DNA from: Cryobacterium sp. BB307
GTDB taxonomy: Bacteria; Actinomycetota; Actinomycetes; Actinomycetales; Microbacteriaceae
Assembly (NCBI RefSeq): GCF_012274275.1
Contig: NZ_JAANZA010000001.1
Location: forward strand, 310,001-374,000
Length of the DNA: 64,000 nt
Reading direction: 5' to 3'
Both the position numbers and the translations under genes were made by a program. Position 1 is the stretch's first letter. Every line of letters begins with the position of its first letter. Below, piece after piece: positions 32,029 through 41,544 of the stretch. The notes beneath the pieces were generated by a model. That model had not been told where the DNA came from. It worked only from the letters and a program-made list of their open reading frames with translations, and did no database searches.

Positions 32029-33495
32029 GTGGACCTCTCGACCTTCCTGCCGTGGTTGTTTGGCGCGCTGTTCGTCGTCGACCTCGTCATCCGGATCGTG
32101 CTGGTCATCTTCATCCCGCAGAACCGGCGGCCGCAGACCGCGATGGCCTGGCTGCTCGCCATCCTGTTCCTGCCGTTCATCGGCACGATCCTCTACTTCA
32201 TGCTCGGCAGCCGTTACCTGCCGAAGCGCCGGCGTGAGAAGCAGAAGGAGGTCAACCGCTTCATCCTGGGGATGACGGCTGGCATCCAGGAGCAGGTCCG
32301 CGAGCCCGACCGACCGGAGTGGCTCGACCCGATCATCGCGCTCAACCGCAGGCTCGGGGCGATGCCCCTGGTCGGTGAGAACGCCGCTGAACTGCTGCCC
32401 CGCTACGAGGAATCGCTTGGCGCCATGACCGATGCGATCAATCAGGCGAAGCGCTTCGTGCACTGCGAGTTCTACATCATGATCCTCGACGACACGACCG
32501 CGGCGTTCTTCGATGCGCTGGAGGCGGCGCACAAGCGGGGCGTGACCGTTCGGGTGCTGCTCGACCACCTGGCGACGACACGGTATCCCGGCTATCGCCG
32601 TACTCTTCGTCGGCTTGATGCCATGGGAATCGAATGGCACCTGATGCTGCCGTTCCAGCCGCTGAAGGGGCGCATCCGTCGCCCGGACCTGCGCAACCAC
32701 CGCAAACTGCTCGTCCTCGACGGCGAGGTCGCGTTCACCGGGTCGCAGAACATCATCGACTCCAGCTACAACAAGAAGTCGAACCTCAGGCGCGGCCTGC
32801 ACTGGCGCGACCTGATGGTGCGCTTCGAGGGTCCGGTCGTCGCGGGAATCAACGCGCTCTTCCTCACCGACTGGTACAGCGAAACGGATGAGCAGCTGCT
32901 GCTCGACGAGACCGTGCGTGCGGAGCCGGCCGAGACCAAGCATCCGGTCGACGCGCAGGTCGTGCCCAGCGGGCCGGCGTTCGAGGGCGAGAACAACCTG
33001 AGAATGTTCAACTCGCTGCTCTATGCAGCGCAGGAGCGGATCATCATCTGCAGCCCCTACTTCGTGCCGGATGAGTCGATGCTCTACGCGATCACGACCG
33101 CCTCGCAAAAGGGTCTGGACGTGCAGCTGTTCGTTTCCGAGATCGGCGACCAGCCCGTCGTCTACCACGCGCAGCGGAGCTATTACGAGGAACTGCTGAA
33201 GGCCGGCGTGAGGATCTGGCTGTACCGGGAGCCGACCGTGCTGCATCCGAAACACTTCACGATCGACGACCAGGTCGCGGTCATCGGGTCCAGCAACATG
33301 GATATGCGCTCGTTCAGCCTCAACCTCGAGATCTCGGTCATGGTCAACGGGGAGTCGTTCGTGCAGGGGCTGCGGGAGGTCGAGGAGGAGTACCGCGCGA
33401 ACAGCAGGGAACTGAAGCTCGACGAGTGGCTGGCGCGGTCGTTCGGGTCGCAGGTGCTGGACAACTTCGCACGGCTGACCGCGACGGTGCAGTAG
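32029..33495 (+). CDS. cls: Cardiolipin synthase (phospholipase D type)
   Basis: This 488-residue enzyme has two N-terminal membrane helices (about 5-25 and 38-58) and two PLD active sites. The first is in DLRNHRKLLVLDGEVAFTGSQ and the second in HPKHFTIDDQVAVIGSSNMD (HxK..D..GS in each). It condenses phosphatidylglycerol or related lipids to cardiolipin at the membrane. The start is a GTG, 21 bases after yajQ. A family 3 repeat follows its stop. Confidence 0.93.
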   Translation: MDLSTFLPWLFGALFVVDLVIRIVLVIFIPQNRRPQTAMAWLLAILFLPFIGTILYFMLGSRYLPKRRREKQKEVNRFILGMTAGIQEQVREPDRPEWLDPIIALNRRLGAMPLVGENAAELLPRYEESLGAMTDAINQAKRFVHCEFYIMILDDTTAAFFDALEAAHKRGVTVRVLLDHLATTRYPGYRRTLRRLDAMGIEWHLMLPFQPLKGRIRRPDLRNHRKLLVLDGEVAFTGSQNIIDSSYNKKSNLRRGLHWRDLMVRFEGPVVAGINALFLTDWYSETDEQLLLDETVRAEPAETKHPVDAQVVPSGPAFEGENNLRMFNSLLYAAQERIIICSPYFVPDESMLYAITTASQKGLDVQLFVSEIGDQPVVYHAQRSYYEELLKAGVRIWLYREPTVLHPKHFTIDDQVAVIGSSNMDMRSFSLNLEISVMVNGESFVQGLREVEEEYRANSRELKLDEWLARSFGSQVLDNFARLTATVQ

Positions 33496-33504
33496 GTCTG
33501 GCAA

Positions 33505-33529
33505 GGTCTCGACAGGCTCGCCCACCGAG
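33505..33529. repeat. Family 3 repeat (GGTCTCGAC...CACCGAG), copy A
   Basis: GGTCTCGACAGGCTCG followed by CCCACCGAG stands ten bases after the cls stop. A half-copy (TTCGCCCACCGAG, 33547-33559) continues into the 3' end of fprA on the opposite strand, where it encodes part of the C-terminal SVGEAAS. Related copies occur at 48054, 48089 and inside menB at 45601. Confidence 0.75.
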
Positions 33530-33537
33530 GCGGGCGC

Positions 33538-34896
33538 TCAGGACGCTGCTTCGCCCACCGAGATGTCCACCATCTCGTCGCGCGGCACGACCTTGATGCG
33601 CTCTCGACCGCGGCCAGTGCCGAGCGAGCGCTCGTGCTCGTCCAGCCGGTGCCAGCCGTGGATGTCCGTGTACCGCACCCCGCGCGACGCCAGCAGCTCG
33701 CGGATCGCATCCGGCTCCGGCTCGGCCGGCGTCCACCATCCGGCCTGCCCGTTGAGCAGGTTCTGCACCGTCTCCATCGCGTCGCTCTTGGTCGCGCCGA
33801 TCAGCCCGACCGGCCCGCGCTTGATCCACCCGGTCGCGTAGACGCCGGCAACCTCGTTGTCGTTGTCATCGATCGCCCGCCCACCGCGGTTGGGGATGAC
33901 CCCACGACGCTCATCGAACGGAACACCCGGCAGCGGCGAACCGAAGTAACCGATCGCCCGGTAGAGCGCCTGCACCGGCAGCTCGCGGATCTCACCCGTC
34001 CCGACCACGCCGCCCTGGCCATCCGGCTTCGTGCGCTCGTACCGGAAGCCCTCAACCTTGCCGTCGCCGAGGACCTCAAGCGGCTTCGCGTAGAAGTGCA
34101 GGTGCAGCCGCCGACTCGCCGCGCCGGTCTCGCGCTCGCGCCAGCTGTTCAGAATGCGGCTGATGACCAGCAACTGCTTGTTGGTCTTCGCGAGCTCCTC
34201 GGCAGCAGGGTCGACCCCGAAGTCCTCGTCGTACAGGATCATGTCGACATCGCGCAGCTCGCCGAGCTCACGCAGTTCCAGCGGCGTGAACTTCACTCGT
34301 GCGGGCCCGCGGCGACCGAACACGTGCACGTCGGTGATCGGGCTGGCTTCCAGCACGCGATACACGTTGTCCGGCACCTCGGTCGGCAACAGGTCCTCCG
34401 GATGCTTCGCAAGCATCCGCGCGATGTCGAGCGCGACGTTTCCGTTGCCGATCACCGCCACCTCGCGGTGCTCGAGCGGCCAGTCGCGGGGGACATCCGG
34501 GTGCCCGTCGTACCAGCTGACGAAGTCGGCAGCACCGTAGCTGCCGGGCAACTCGACGCCCGGGATTGTCAGATCCGCGTCGCGCACAGCACCGGTCGCG
34601 AAGATGACCGCGTGGTAGTGGCGCTGCAGGTCCTCGAGCGTGATGTCCTCACCGAATCGCACGTTGGCGAAGAGCCGGATGTCACCGCCGTCGAGCACCT
34701 CGCGCAGCGCGTTCACGATGCCCTTGATGCGCGGGTGATCGGGCGCGACGCCGTACCGCACCAGGCCATACGGCGCGGGCAGCTGCTCGAACAGGTCGAT
34801 CGACACGGCGAACTTCCGCTCGGCCTTCAGCAGCAGGTCGGCGGCATAGATGCCAGCCGGTCCGGCTCCGACGATGGCCACTCGCAGCACACTCAC
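33538..34896 (-). CDS. fprA: Ferredoxin-NADP+ reductase, FprA/adrenodoxin-reductase type
   Basis: This 452-residue flavoprotein has the N-terminal FAD motif VAIVGAGPAGIYAADLL, the family sequence PYGLVRYGVAPDHP, an NADPH-binding VIGNGNVALDIAR and a C-terminal YATGWIKRGPVGLIG with SDAMETV. It transfers electrons between NADPH and ferredoxin for P450s or other oxidoreductases. The start is GTG 34896 with AGGAGG upstream. It is downstream of the prenyl synthase and menG in the same orientation and probably belongs to that transcript. Confidence 0.95.
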   Translation of the reverse strand: MSVLRVAIVGAGPAGIYAADLLLKAERKFAVSIDLFEQLPAPYGLVRYGVAPDHPRIKGIVNALREVLDGGDIRLFANVRFGEDITLEDLQRHYHAVIFATGAVRDADLTIPGVELPGSYGAADFVSWYDGHPDVPRDWPLEHREVAVIGNGNVALDIARMLAKHPEDLLPTEVPDNVYRVLEASPITDVHVFGRRGPARVKFTPLELRELGELRDVDMILYDEDFGVDPAAEELAKTNKQLLVISRILNSWRERETGAASRRLHLHFYAKPLEVLGDGKVEGFRYERTKPDGQGGVVGTGEIRELPVQALYRAIGYFGSPLPGVPFDERRGVIPNRGGRAIDDNDNEVAGVYATGWIKRGPVGLIGATKSDAMETVQNLLNGQAGWWTPAEPEPDAIRELLASRGVRYTDIHGWHRLDEHERSLGTGRGRERIKVVPRDEMVDISVGEAAS

Positions 34897-34921
34897 TTAG
34901 GTTTTCTCCTCCTGCTTCTTC

Positions 34922-35983
34922 TCAGTTGGATCGTTCGACGAGGCTCTGCGCGAAGCGAGTCAGCGCGGTGCGCACCGGTCCGTCCGGCAGAACCGCGAGC
35001 GCATCGATCGCTTCTTGCGCCCAGCGGTGCGCCTCATCGAGGGTCCGCTGGGTCACCGGGTGCTCACGCAGCTCGGCGACCGCCTTCGCGAACTCCGCGT
35101 CGTCGGACCGCTTCGCGGCGTTGTCGATCCGGGCGAGCAGCGCCGCCGCATCCGGATCAGTCTGTGCCTCACGCCGCAGGTACAGCAGCGGCAAGGTCGC
35201 CACGCCCGCCCGGATGTCTGTGCCCGGCTCCTTGCCGGTGTCGTCCGCTCCCGCGGCCAGGTCGATGACATCGTCGATGAGTTGGAAGGCCACCCCGATC
35301 TTCTCCCCAAAGACCACCATCGGCTGCTCGTACTCCTCGGGCGCCTCGGAGAAGACGATCCCTGCCTGCGCGGCCGCCGCGATGAGCGACCCCGTCTTGT
35401 CGGCCAGCACCTGGAGGTAGTGATCGATCGGATCGTCCCCCTGCTGCGGCCCGAGCGTCTCGTGCAGTTGACCGAGGCACAGTCGCTCGAACGTGACCGC
35501 CTGCAGTCGGGTGGCCTTCTGTCCAAGACTCGCGATCAGCTTCGCAGCGCGCGCGAACAGCAGGTCGCCGGTGAGGATCGCGACGGAGTTGCCCCACACC
35601 GTCTGCACGCTGGGCACGCCACGGCGCAGCTCCGCGTCGTCCATGACGTCATCGTGGTAGAGCGAGGCGAGGTGGGTGATCTCGATGGTCTGCGCCGCGA
35701 CGATCACCTCCTGCGTGTTGCCGTCTCCGAGTTGCGCGGTCAGCAGTGCGAGGGCCGGCCTGACGCGCTTGCCGCCTGCCTCAAGCAGGTAGCGCCCGGC
35801 GGCATCCGCGATCGGGTCGCCGAAGCGCAGTTCCTTCAACAACCCTTCTTCAACCGCGACGAGACCTTCCTCGAGCGCGTGGGCGAAGCGGCGCTCATCA
35901 GCGGATGCGAAGAGCCGCTCCGCGAGGCCGAGGCTGGAAGTGATTGTTGCTCTGCGACGGGCGATGTTCGCCCGCGGGTCCAT
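34922..35983 (-). CDS. Long-chain polyprenyl diphosphate synthase
   Basis: This 353-residue trans-prenyltransferase has the first aspartate-rich motif in SLYHDDVMDDAELRRG, GGKRVRPALALLTA before it, and the second motif in FQLIDDVIDLAAG. The residues before the first motif (THLASLYHDD) lack a bulky stop, which fits long products. Next to menG it most probably makes the isoprenoid side chain of menaquinone. ATG 35983 lies two bases from the menG stop, so the two are coupled. The longer frame upstream overlaps menG and was rejected. Confidence 0.94.
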   Translation of the reverse strand: MDPRANIARRRATITSSLGLAERLFASADERRFAHALEEGLVAVEEGLLKELRFGDPIADAAGRYLLEAGGKRVRPALALLTAQLGDGNTQEVIVAAQTIEITHLASLYHDDVMDDAELRRGVPSVQTVWGNSVAILTGDLLFARAAKLIASLGQKATRLQAVTFERLCLGQLHETLGPQQGDDPIDHYLQVLADKTGSLIAAAAQAGIVFSEAPEEYEQPMVVFGEKIGVAFQLIDDVIDLAAGADDTGKEPGTDIRAGVATLPLLYLRREAQTDPDAAALLARIDNAAKRSDDAEFAKAVAELREHPVTQRTLDEAHRWAQEAIDALAVLPDGPVRTALTRFAQSLVERSN

Positions 35984-35985
35984 GG

Positions 35986-36729
35986 TCACGGTTGGGCCGA
36001 TCCGGCTGGTGCCTTCGAAGTCTGACTGGGCTTGCGAACAGGCTTGCGTCCGCGGTGAAGGGCGACGACGCCCGACGTGAGGTTGCGGTAGGCGACCCTG
36101 GTGAAGCCGGCCCCGCGCAACCACTGACTGAGAGTCGCCTGGTCCGGCCACTCGTTGATCGACTCCGCGAGGTAGGTGTAGGCCTCGGGGTTCGAGCTCG
36201 TGACGTCGACGACGGTCGGCATCACATACTTCAGGTACACGCCGTAGCCGGCGCGGATCAGCGCGCGCGGCGGCGTCGAGAATTCGCAGATCACGATCCT
36301 GCCGCCGGGCTTCAGCACCCGGAGCATCTCTCCCAGCGCTTTCTTGGGCTTGTCGACGTTGCGCAGCCCGAACGAGATGGTGACCGCGTCGAAGGAGTTG
36401 TCAGGGAACGGCAGCGCTGTCGCGTCGCCCTGCACAAAGTCGACATCCGGATGCCGGGTGCGGCCGATCTCGATCATGCCCGCCGAGAAGTCAAGTGCAA
36501 CCACTTCGGCGCCAGACTTTGCGACAGCCGCTGACGAGGTGCCCGTGCCGGCGGCGACATCGAGGATGCGCTCACCGTCTTGCGGCGCGATCGCGCGCAC
36601 GGTGTGCCACCGCCACAGCCAGGCGTTGCCGACGGAGAGCACGCTGTTCGTGCGGTCGTACTTTTTCGCGACCTCATCGAACATCGCCGCAACCTCAGCA
36701 GGCTGCTTGGAGCTATCCGCTCGAACCAT
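35986..36729 (-). CDS. menG: Demethylmenaquinone methyltransferase
   Basis: This 247-residue SAM-dependent methyltransferase of the UbiE/MenG family has YDRTNSVLSVG near the N-terminus, SAM motif I DVAAGTGTSSAAVAK, FVQGDATALPFPDNSFD and the family signature ISFGLRNVDKPKKAL. It carries out the last step of menaquinone synthesis. ATG 36729 was chosen because VRADSSKQPAEVAAMFD is the family start. It is divergent from menF with an 86-bp gap. Confidence 0.95.
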   Translation of the reverse strand: MVRADSSKQPAEVAAMFDEVAKKYDRTNSVLSVGNAWLWRWHTVRAIAPQDGERILDVAAGTGTSSAAVAKSGAEVVALDFSAGMIEIGRTRHPDVDFVQGDATALPFPDNSFDAVTISFGLRNVDKPKKALGEMLRVLKPGGRIVICEFSTPPRALIRAGYGVYLKYVMPTVVDVTSSNPEAYTYLAESINEWPDQATLSQWLRGAGFTRVAYRNLTSGVVALHRGRKPVRKPSQTSKAPAGSAQP

Positions 36730-36815
36730 GATGACAAGTCTATTCGCCACGAACATGGGCACTCACCGGGTACCGCGAGCGGCAGACGCCGGCAACGCGT
36801 CGGTAGGGTTAAGTC

Positions 36816-38036
36816 GTGGATTCACCGGTGCCGGCGCTGAACGTCGTGACTCACCCGATCGACGATCCCGGTTCACTCATCGGGTTGCTCGATCGCGAGC
36901 GCCAGCTGCTCTGGCAGCGGCGCGGGCACGGCATTGTCGGCATCGGCGAGGCGTTGCGGCTCGAGTTCACCGGCGCGTCCCGGTTCACGGATGCGGCACG
37001 CACTTGGCGGCAGCTCGCCGCAGCGGCCGCGGTGTCCGACCCGCTGGCGGTCCCTGGGACCGGTCTGGTCGCGTTCGCGACGTTTGCCTTCTCCGACCGG
37101 TCGCGCGCGACCAGCGTGCTGATCGTGCCCTCGATGATCATCGGGCGCCGGGACGGTCACTCCTGGGTCACCCGGATCAACTCCGAAGCCGCGCTGCCCG
37201 CTCCCGACCAGCTCGACGGCTCCTGCCGGGCAACCCTGCATCCAGGCAGCCTCACGCCCGACGGCTACGTTCAGGCGGTCGAGGCTGCCATCGACGGAAT
37301 CCGCAACAACGGGTTGAGCAAGGTGGTGGTGGCGCGCGATCTGGTCGGCACGCTGCAGCCGGGTGCCGACCCGAGGGTCGCGATCGCCTCACTCGCCCAC
37401 GGCTACCCGGACACGTGGACGTTCGCGGTCGACGGCTTCATCGGCTCCAGCCCGGAGACTCTCGTGAGCGTGCACAGCGGCACCGTCTCTGCCCGCGTGC
37501 TCGCCGGCAGCGCGGCGCGCGGCACCGATGCGGCGTCGGATGTCGCGGCATCCGTCGCCCTCGCCACCTCGCAGAAGGACCAGGACGAGCACGAGTTCGC
37601 GGTGCAGAGCGTTATGGCCGCGCTGCGCCCGCACTCCGCGTCGGTGCGCTCGAGCGAGGTGCCGTTCACGCTCAAGCTGCCGAATCTGTGGCACCTGGCG
37701 AGCGACGTCGAGGGCGCCCTCGACGACACCTCCAGCTCGCTCGACCTGATCGGTGCGCTGCATCCCACCGCGGCGGTGGCTGGCACTCCGACCGCGGACG
37801 CGATCGCCGAGCTTGAGCGTCTCGAGCCCTTCGACCGGCAGCGCTACGCCGGTCCGGTCGGCTGGGTGGGCGCCGATGGCGATGGCGAGTGGGCGATTGC
37901 CTTGCGCTGCGCCCAGCTCAACGGCGACCGGCTTACGGCGTGGGCGGGCGCGGGCATCGTCGTCGACTCGGTGCCAGCGCACGAGCTCGCGGAGACGAGC
38001 ATGAAGTTCCGTCCGATCGTGGACGCCTTCAGCTGA
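36816..38036 (+). CDS. menF: Isochorismate synthase
   Basis: This 406-residue enzyme of the chorismate-binding family converts chorismate to isochorismate. Key segments are NGLSKVVVARDL (catalytic lysine), GFIGSSPETLVSV, LHPTAAVAGTPTADA and the C-terminal AWAGAGIVVDSVPAHELAET. The N-terminal 130 residues form the less conserved half of the fold. It starts with GTG and is the first committed menaquinone gene. Its stop overlaps the convergent ppk2 gene by eight bases. Confidence 0.94.
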   Translation: MDSPVPALNVVTHPIDDPGSLIGLLDRERQLLWQRRGHGIVGIGEALRLEFTGASRFTDAARTWRQLAAAAAVSDPLAVPGTGLVAFATFAFSDRSRATSVLIVPSMIIGRRDGHSWVTRINSEAALPAPDQLDGSCRATLHPGSLTPDGYVQAVEAAIDGIRNNGLSKVVVARDLVGTLQPGADPRVAIASLAHGYPDTWTFAVDGFIGSSPETLVSVHSGTVSARVLAGSAARGTDAASDVAASVALATSQKDQDEHEFAVQSVMAALRPHSASVRSSEVPFTLKLPNLWHLASDVEGALDDTSSSLDLIGALHPTAAVAGTPTADAIAELERLEPFDRQRYAGPVGWVGADGDGEWAIALRCAQLNGDRLTAWAGAGIVVDSVPAHELAETSMKFRPIVDAFS

Positions 38037-38889
38037 TCGTGTCGGCGGCCAGCCGCCTCTTCTCCGCCTTCACGTCGAAGTCTGCCTTGGGCCATTGCGG
38101 GTCCAGGTTTCGAAGCGCGTCAAGCAGCAGCCGCTGCACCGCGAGCCGTGCGTACCACTTGTGGTCGGCCGGCACCACGAACCAGGGTGCATCGGCGGTG
38201 GCGGTGCGGTCGAACATCAACTGATACGCGTGCTGGTATTGCGGCCACAGTTGCCGCTCGTCGAGGTCCGCCGGGTTGTACTTCCAGTGCTTGTCGGGCC
38301 GCTCGAGCCTTTTTGTGAGTCGCTTCTTCTGCTCGGCGGCGCTGACGTGCAGCATGACCTTGATCAGCACGGTGTCGTCAGCCACGATTTCATCCTCAAA
38401 CGCGCGGATCAGGCTGTAGCGCTCCTCGATAGTTTCCTCCGGCGCCAACTGGCGCACGCGTTGGATGAGGACGTCCTCGTAGTGCGACCGATCGAAGACG
38501 CCGATCATGCCGGGGCCGGGAAGCTGCCGGCGCACCCGCCAGAGGAAGTCGTGTTTCAGTTCCTCCTCGGTCGGCGCCTTGAAGCCGTGCACCTTGACGC
38601 CCTGTGGGTCGACCGCACCGACCACGTGGCGGATGATGCCGCCCTTCCCGCCTGTGTCCATCGCCTGCAGCACCAGCAGCATCCGCTTCGTCCCGCCGGA
38701 GCGGCTCTCGGCGAACAGCCGCTCTTGCAGTTCAGACAGTTCGTCGGCCGACCTCGCGAACACGGCCTCCGCTTCCGCCTTGCCTCCCGCGAATCCGGGG
38801 GTCGACCCGGTGTCGACGTCGGCGATCCGGAAGCCTTCGCGGACGCGCAGCAGGTCGGCGGGGTCATCGGTCCACGCCTTCGCAGTCAT
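38029..38889 (-). CDS. ppk2: Polyphosphate kinase 2 family protein
   Basis: This 286-residue PPK2 kinase has Walker A-like LVLQAMDTGGKGG, HVVGAVDPQGVKVHGFKAPT, the Walker B region GVFDRSHYEDVLIQRV and the lid DKHWKYNPADLDER. It transfers phosphate between polyphosphate and nucleoside mono- or diphosphates. ATG 38889 was preferred: the upstream extension of the frame to 38976 is encoded by the palindromic repeat at 38924 and has no family similarity. Confidence 0.93.
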   Translation of the reverse strand: MTAKAWTDDPADLLRVREGFRIADVDTGSTPGFAGGKAEAEAVFARSADELSELQERLFAESRSGGTKRMLLVLQAMDTGGKGGIIRHVVGAVDPQGVKVHGFKAPTEEELKHDFLWRVRRQLPGPGMIGVFDRSHYEDVLIQRVRQLAPEETIEERYSLIRAFEDEIVADDTVLIKVMLHVSAAEQKKRLTKRLERPDKHWKYNPADLDERQLWPQYQHAYQLMFDRTATADAPWFVVPADHKWYARLAVQRLLLDALRNLDPQWPKADFDVKAEKRRLAADTIS

Positions 38890-38923
38890 GAGCGAATGGT
38901 ACGTCCCGAAGTTGCTCGTTGCG

Positions 38924-38993
38924 GCGAGCGCCGACCAATTTTCCGAGTGCGCGTGCAATATCGCGAGCGCTCGCACATTCCGGCGGCGCTCGG
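38924..38993. repeat. Family 2 palindromic repeat, copy A
   Basis: This 70-bp imperfect inverted repeat has outer arms GCGAGCGCCG and CGGCGGCGCTCGG and an inner pair GTGCGCG/CGCTCGCAC around GCAATATC. It aligns with 54038-54106, sharing the central GCAATATC, TCGCACATT and GGCGGCGCTCGG. It lies six bases past the menD stop (leftward strand) and upstream of ppk2. The left inner arm (CAATTTTCCGAGTG) has decayed relative to the other copy. Confidence 0.8.
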
Positions 38994-38999
38994 CCGCCG

Positions 39000-40673
39000 T
39001 CAGGCGCGCAGCAGCGGAACCTCGATGATGCGCGGGCGGGCGGATGCGGTGAGCGCCTCATCGAGTTCGCCGCGGTTGGGTGCGTGCACGTACTCCCAGC
39101 CGTACGCGCGCGCGAGCGATTCGATGTCCACGCGCTGCGGCGTGTACAGCACCCGGTCGATGTCGGGGGCCGGTGCCGTCTGGGCGACCTCGAGCGCGTC
39201 GAAGATCGTTCCGCCACCGTCGTTGCCAACGATCAGCTGGATGCGCGGCCGGTCCTCGCCGAAGCCGAACAGCAAGCCGCCGACATCATGCAGGAACGCC
39301 AGATCCCCGAGCACAACGCGCGTGACACCGCCGGCATCGGCGCCGCCCTGGCTCGCGATGGCCACCCCGACCGCGGTCGAGATCGTCCCATCGATGCCCG
39401 ACAAACCGCGGTTGGACAGCACCCGGATCTTTTTGCCTGTCACTCGCCGGTCGGCCTCCCGGATGAGCCGGGACGCTCCGAACACGAGCCGGTCGTGTGG
39501 CCAGGTCGCCTTCCAGACCGCGTCGACAAGCATCCGCCGGTCCACCGGCTGACGGAACACGGCCAATTGCGCGCGGCCGAACTCGGCCACCGCCGCAGGG
39601 TCGTCGGTGCGCGCATTCACCGGTTCGGATGCGACGCCGTCGTCGAGCAGAGCGCGACTCGCGGCGACCCAGCTGCCTGCCCACGACCGATCCGGGGGTG
39701 TTCCGTCGCCCACCCGGATGGCGTCGACGATGTGCCGCGCACGGTGCGCCGGGTTGTAGTCCTCGCCCGAGGTGCCGCGCACGACGATGGTTTCGACATC
39801 CTCGCGAGCGCTGAGCGCTGGCACCTGGCGGCTGAGCGTGGGATGGCCGAAAACGACAACACGCGACACCTGTCCGCCGAACGCCTCGTCGTCGAGCAGT
39901 TCGCGGTAGGCGACGACCAGGTTGGGTCCAAACCGGGCACCGCTGGCGACCTCGGCGAGGAGGGGAGCGCCCAGTGCGCGAGCGACCTCTTCTGCCTGCT
40001 CCCCCGCGCCCGCTCCGGCAACGACGACGGTGCCGTAACGCGGCTCGATGACAAAAGGAACCGCCGCCCCGACGGTGGGCAGCGGATGCGGCTCGAGCAC
40101 CGGGAGGTCCCCGACGGCCCCCGACAACGGTTCGCGGAAGCCGACGTTCAGCTGCGCAGGACCGGGAGCGGACGAGTGGCCGGCTGCCGCCGAGTACGCC
40201 TCCCGCGCCAGTTCGCGCACCTCTCCCGCGTCGAACTTGCCGACAGCGGGCGCCTGCACGTCACGCAGCACGCGCACTGCGTCGGCGAAGATGCCGAGCT
40301 GGTTGGTGGTCTGGTTGGTGCCTATGCCGCGCAGCTCTGCGGGGCGGTCAGCGGTGAGCAGGATCAGCGGCACGCCCGCGTGATGCGCCTCGAGGACCGC
40401 CGGGTGCAGGTTGGCTACGGCGGTGCCCGATGTGGTGATGATCGCTACCGGCCTGCCGGTCTCCATGGCCAGGCCAAGCGCGAGAAAACCGGCATCCCGC
40501 TCATCGATCCGGACACTCAACCGGATGGCGCCGGCTCGTTCATACTCCGCCGCGGCGAGCGCGAGCGCCTGCGACCGGGACCCGGGGGCGAGCACGACAT
40601 CGCCGACCCCGAGCTGGATCAGTTCACCAAGCAGTGCAACCGAGAAGTCACTGGCCCCGCTGGCCAGACTCAT
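39000..40673 (-). CDS. menD: SEPHCHC synthase
   Basis: This 557-residue thiamine-diphosphate enzyme adds 2-oxoglutarate to isochorismate. It has the N-terminal PYR domain ([48 protein letters not shown]), a middle domain, and a C-terminal PP domain with the ThDP motif [13 protein letters not shown] and [10 protein letters not shown]. The length is normal. It is coupled by ATGA to the small PLDNc-type gene upstream, and the family 2 repeat stands directly after its stop. Confidence 0.96.
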   Translation of the reverse strand: MSLASGASDFSVALLGELIQLGVGDVVLAPGSRSQALALAAAEYERAGAIRLSVRIDERDAGFLALGLAMETGRPVAIITTSGTAVANLHPAVLEAHHAGVPLILLTADRPAELRGIGTNQTTNQLGIFADAVRVLRDVQAPAVGKFDAGEVRELAREAYSAAAGHSSAPGPAQLNVGFREPLSGAVGDLPVLEPHPLPTVGAAVPFVIEPRYGTVVVAGAGAGEQAEEVARALGAPLLAEVASGARFGPNLVVAYRELLDDEAFGGQVSRVVVFGHPTLSRQVPALSAREDVETIVVRGTSGEDYNPAHRARHIVDAIRVGDGTPPDRSWAGSWVAASRALLDDGVASEPVNARTDDPAAVAEFGRAQLAVFRQPVDRRMLVDAVWKATWPHDRLVFGASRLIREADRRVTGKKIRVLSNRGLSGIDGTISTAVGVAIASQGGADAGGVTRVVLGDLAFLHDVGGLLFGFGEDRPRIQLIVGNDGGGTIFDALEVAQTAPAPDIDRVLYTPQRVDIESLARAYGWEYVHAPNRGELDEALTASARPRIIEVPLLRA

Positions 40674-41005
40674 GTGTCTTTGGGATCGTCATCCAGGTCG
40701 GCGAGCTCCTGCTCGAGCCGACGGATCCGCTCCTCACGCTCTTGGTCGGTTCCCAGCCTGCGCAAGAAGGTCGGGTCGTCATCCGGAGGCGTCTGCAAAC
40801 GGCTCCCGCCCCTGCCCTCACTGCGGTCCTTGCCGATGGTGAGCCACAGGATGCCGCCGATCACCGGGAGAAGGAGAATCACGATGACCCACACTGGCTT
40901 GGAGATCCCGCGCGCCCGGTTGGAGTCCGTCATCGCACAGTCGACAACGGCGAAGATGGTGAAGAACACCGCCGCAACAGCGAGGATGATCAAGAGCCGT
41001 GCCAT
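40670..41005 (-). CDS. PLDNc-type small membrane protein
   Basis: This 111-residue protein has two hydrophobic helices (about 3-23 and 38-58) separated by [18 protein letters not shown], the pattern of the phospholipase D N-terminal membrane domain found alone in many actinobacteria. A cytoplasmic tail rich in Arg/Glu ([17 protein letters not shown]) follows and should be a coiled coil. The function is unknown. Its position before menD with a four-base overlap is common in actinobacteria. ATG 41005 was chosen as the start of the membrane helix. Confidence 0.85.
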   Translation of the reverse strand: MARLLIILAVAAVFFTIFAVVDCAMTDSNRARGISKPVWVIVILLLPVIGGILWLTIGKDRSEGRGGSRLQTPPDDDPTFLRRLGTDQEREERIRRLEQELADLDDDPKDT

Positions 41006-41086
41006 GTATGAATTGTAGGCCGAAGCCCTGAGAGCGCACTGGCCGATACCGAATCGTGGCAACGGCAACCGGCCTACACTTGATGA

Positions 41087-41353
41087 GTGACCCGCCAGCT
41101 CGTCCTCTACTCGGTCCTTCGGATCGGCATCTTCCTAGTCGCCCTCGCGCTGCTCATGCTCATCGGCTTGGATTGGCTCTTGTCGGCCATCATCGCCGCG
41201 ATCATCGGAGTCTGCGTCTCTTACCTGGCGCTGTCGAAGCAGCGTGAAGCGATTGCTCACGAGCTTCAGGCCAGGAACACCCGCACAAAGACTTCGACCG
41301 ACTCGTCGGACGAGTCGGTCGAAGACGGTGCGGCCGATTCATCCGACCGCTAG
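41087..41353 (+). CDS. DUF4229 membrane protein
   Basis: This 88-residue protein starts with GTG (MTRQLVLYSVLRIGIFLVAL), has two membrane helices (about 5-22 and 28-48), then SKQREAIAHELQ and a hydrophilic acidic tail. This is the DUF4229 architecture found next to menD in actinobacteria. The coding sequence of the tail contains an almost perfect 33-bp palindrome (41292-41324). It diverges from the PLDNc gene with an 81-bp promoter gap. Confidence 0.85.
   Translation: MTRQLVLYSVLRIGIFLVALALLMLIGLDWLLSAIIAAIIGVCVSYLALSKQREAIAHELQARNTRTKTSTDSSDESVEDGAADSSDR
41292..41324. repeat. 33-bp perfect palindrome inside the DUF4229 coding tail
   Basis: The arm CTTCGACCGACTCGTC (41292-41307) is the exact reverse complement of GACGAGTCGGTCGAAG (41309-41324) with a single G between. 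It encodes TSTDSSDESVEDG in the hydrophilic C-terminus. A hairpin with 16 paired bases would be one of the strongest in this window. No U-run follows, so it is not a classical terminator. Confidence 0.9.
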
Positions 41354-41363
41354 GTCACTCATT

Positions 41364-41531
41364 TCAGTGACGACGTGTTCCTGATCCCACGCCGAAGCCG
41401 CTGAGCCATCCCTTGATGACGCTCGACTGCGCGTCGGCCAGCCTCTCCTCGATGGGCGCTCTCAGTGCCGGAATTGGTTCCGGTGTGTGCTCGGCGAAGC
41501 CATCGTTGGGCTGTACTGCTGTGTCATACAT
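41364..41531 (-). CDS. 55-residue small protein, third gene of TetR-controlled operon
   Basis: This leftward frame of 55 codons (MYDTAVQPNDGFAEH, ... RAPIEERLADAQSS, VIKGWLSGFGVGSGTRRH) has GAGG eight bases before the ATG and begins 13 bases after the 94-residue gene. Composition is hydrophilic with a proline-rich first half and a short helix (IEERLADAQSSVI). No family was recognised. Translation is supported by position and the ribosome site only. Confidence 0.5.
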   Translation of the reverse strand: MYDTAVQPNDGFAEHTPEPIPALRAPIEERLADAQSSVIKGWLSGFGVGSGTRRH

Positions 41532-41544
41532 GTCCAACCTCATT

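Noticed and set aside
38890-38976. N-terminal extension of ppk2
   Set aside because: The extra 29 codons are encoded by the palindromic repeat at 38924-38993, have no family similarity, and a good family start exists at 38889.
38919-41018. Long + strand frame of 699 codons opposite menD
   Set aside because: An antisense shadow in a high-G+C region: arginine- and proline-rich with no domain, while menD on the other strand is complete. The same applies to 1148-3007, 23844-25058 and 33634-35268.
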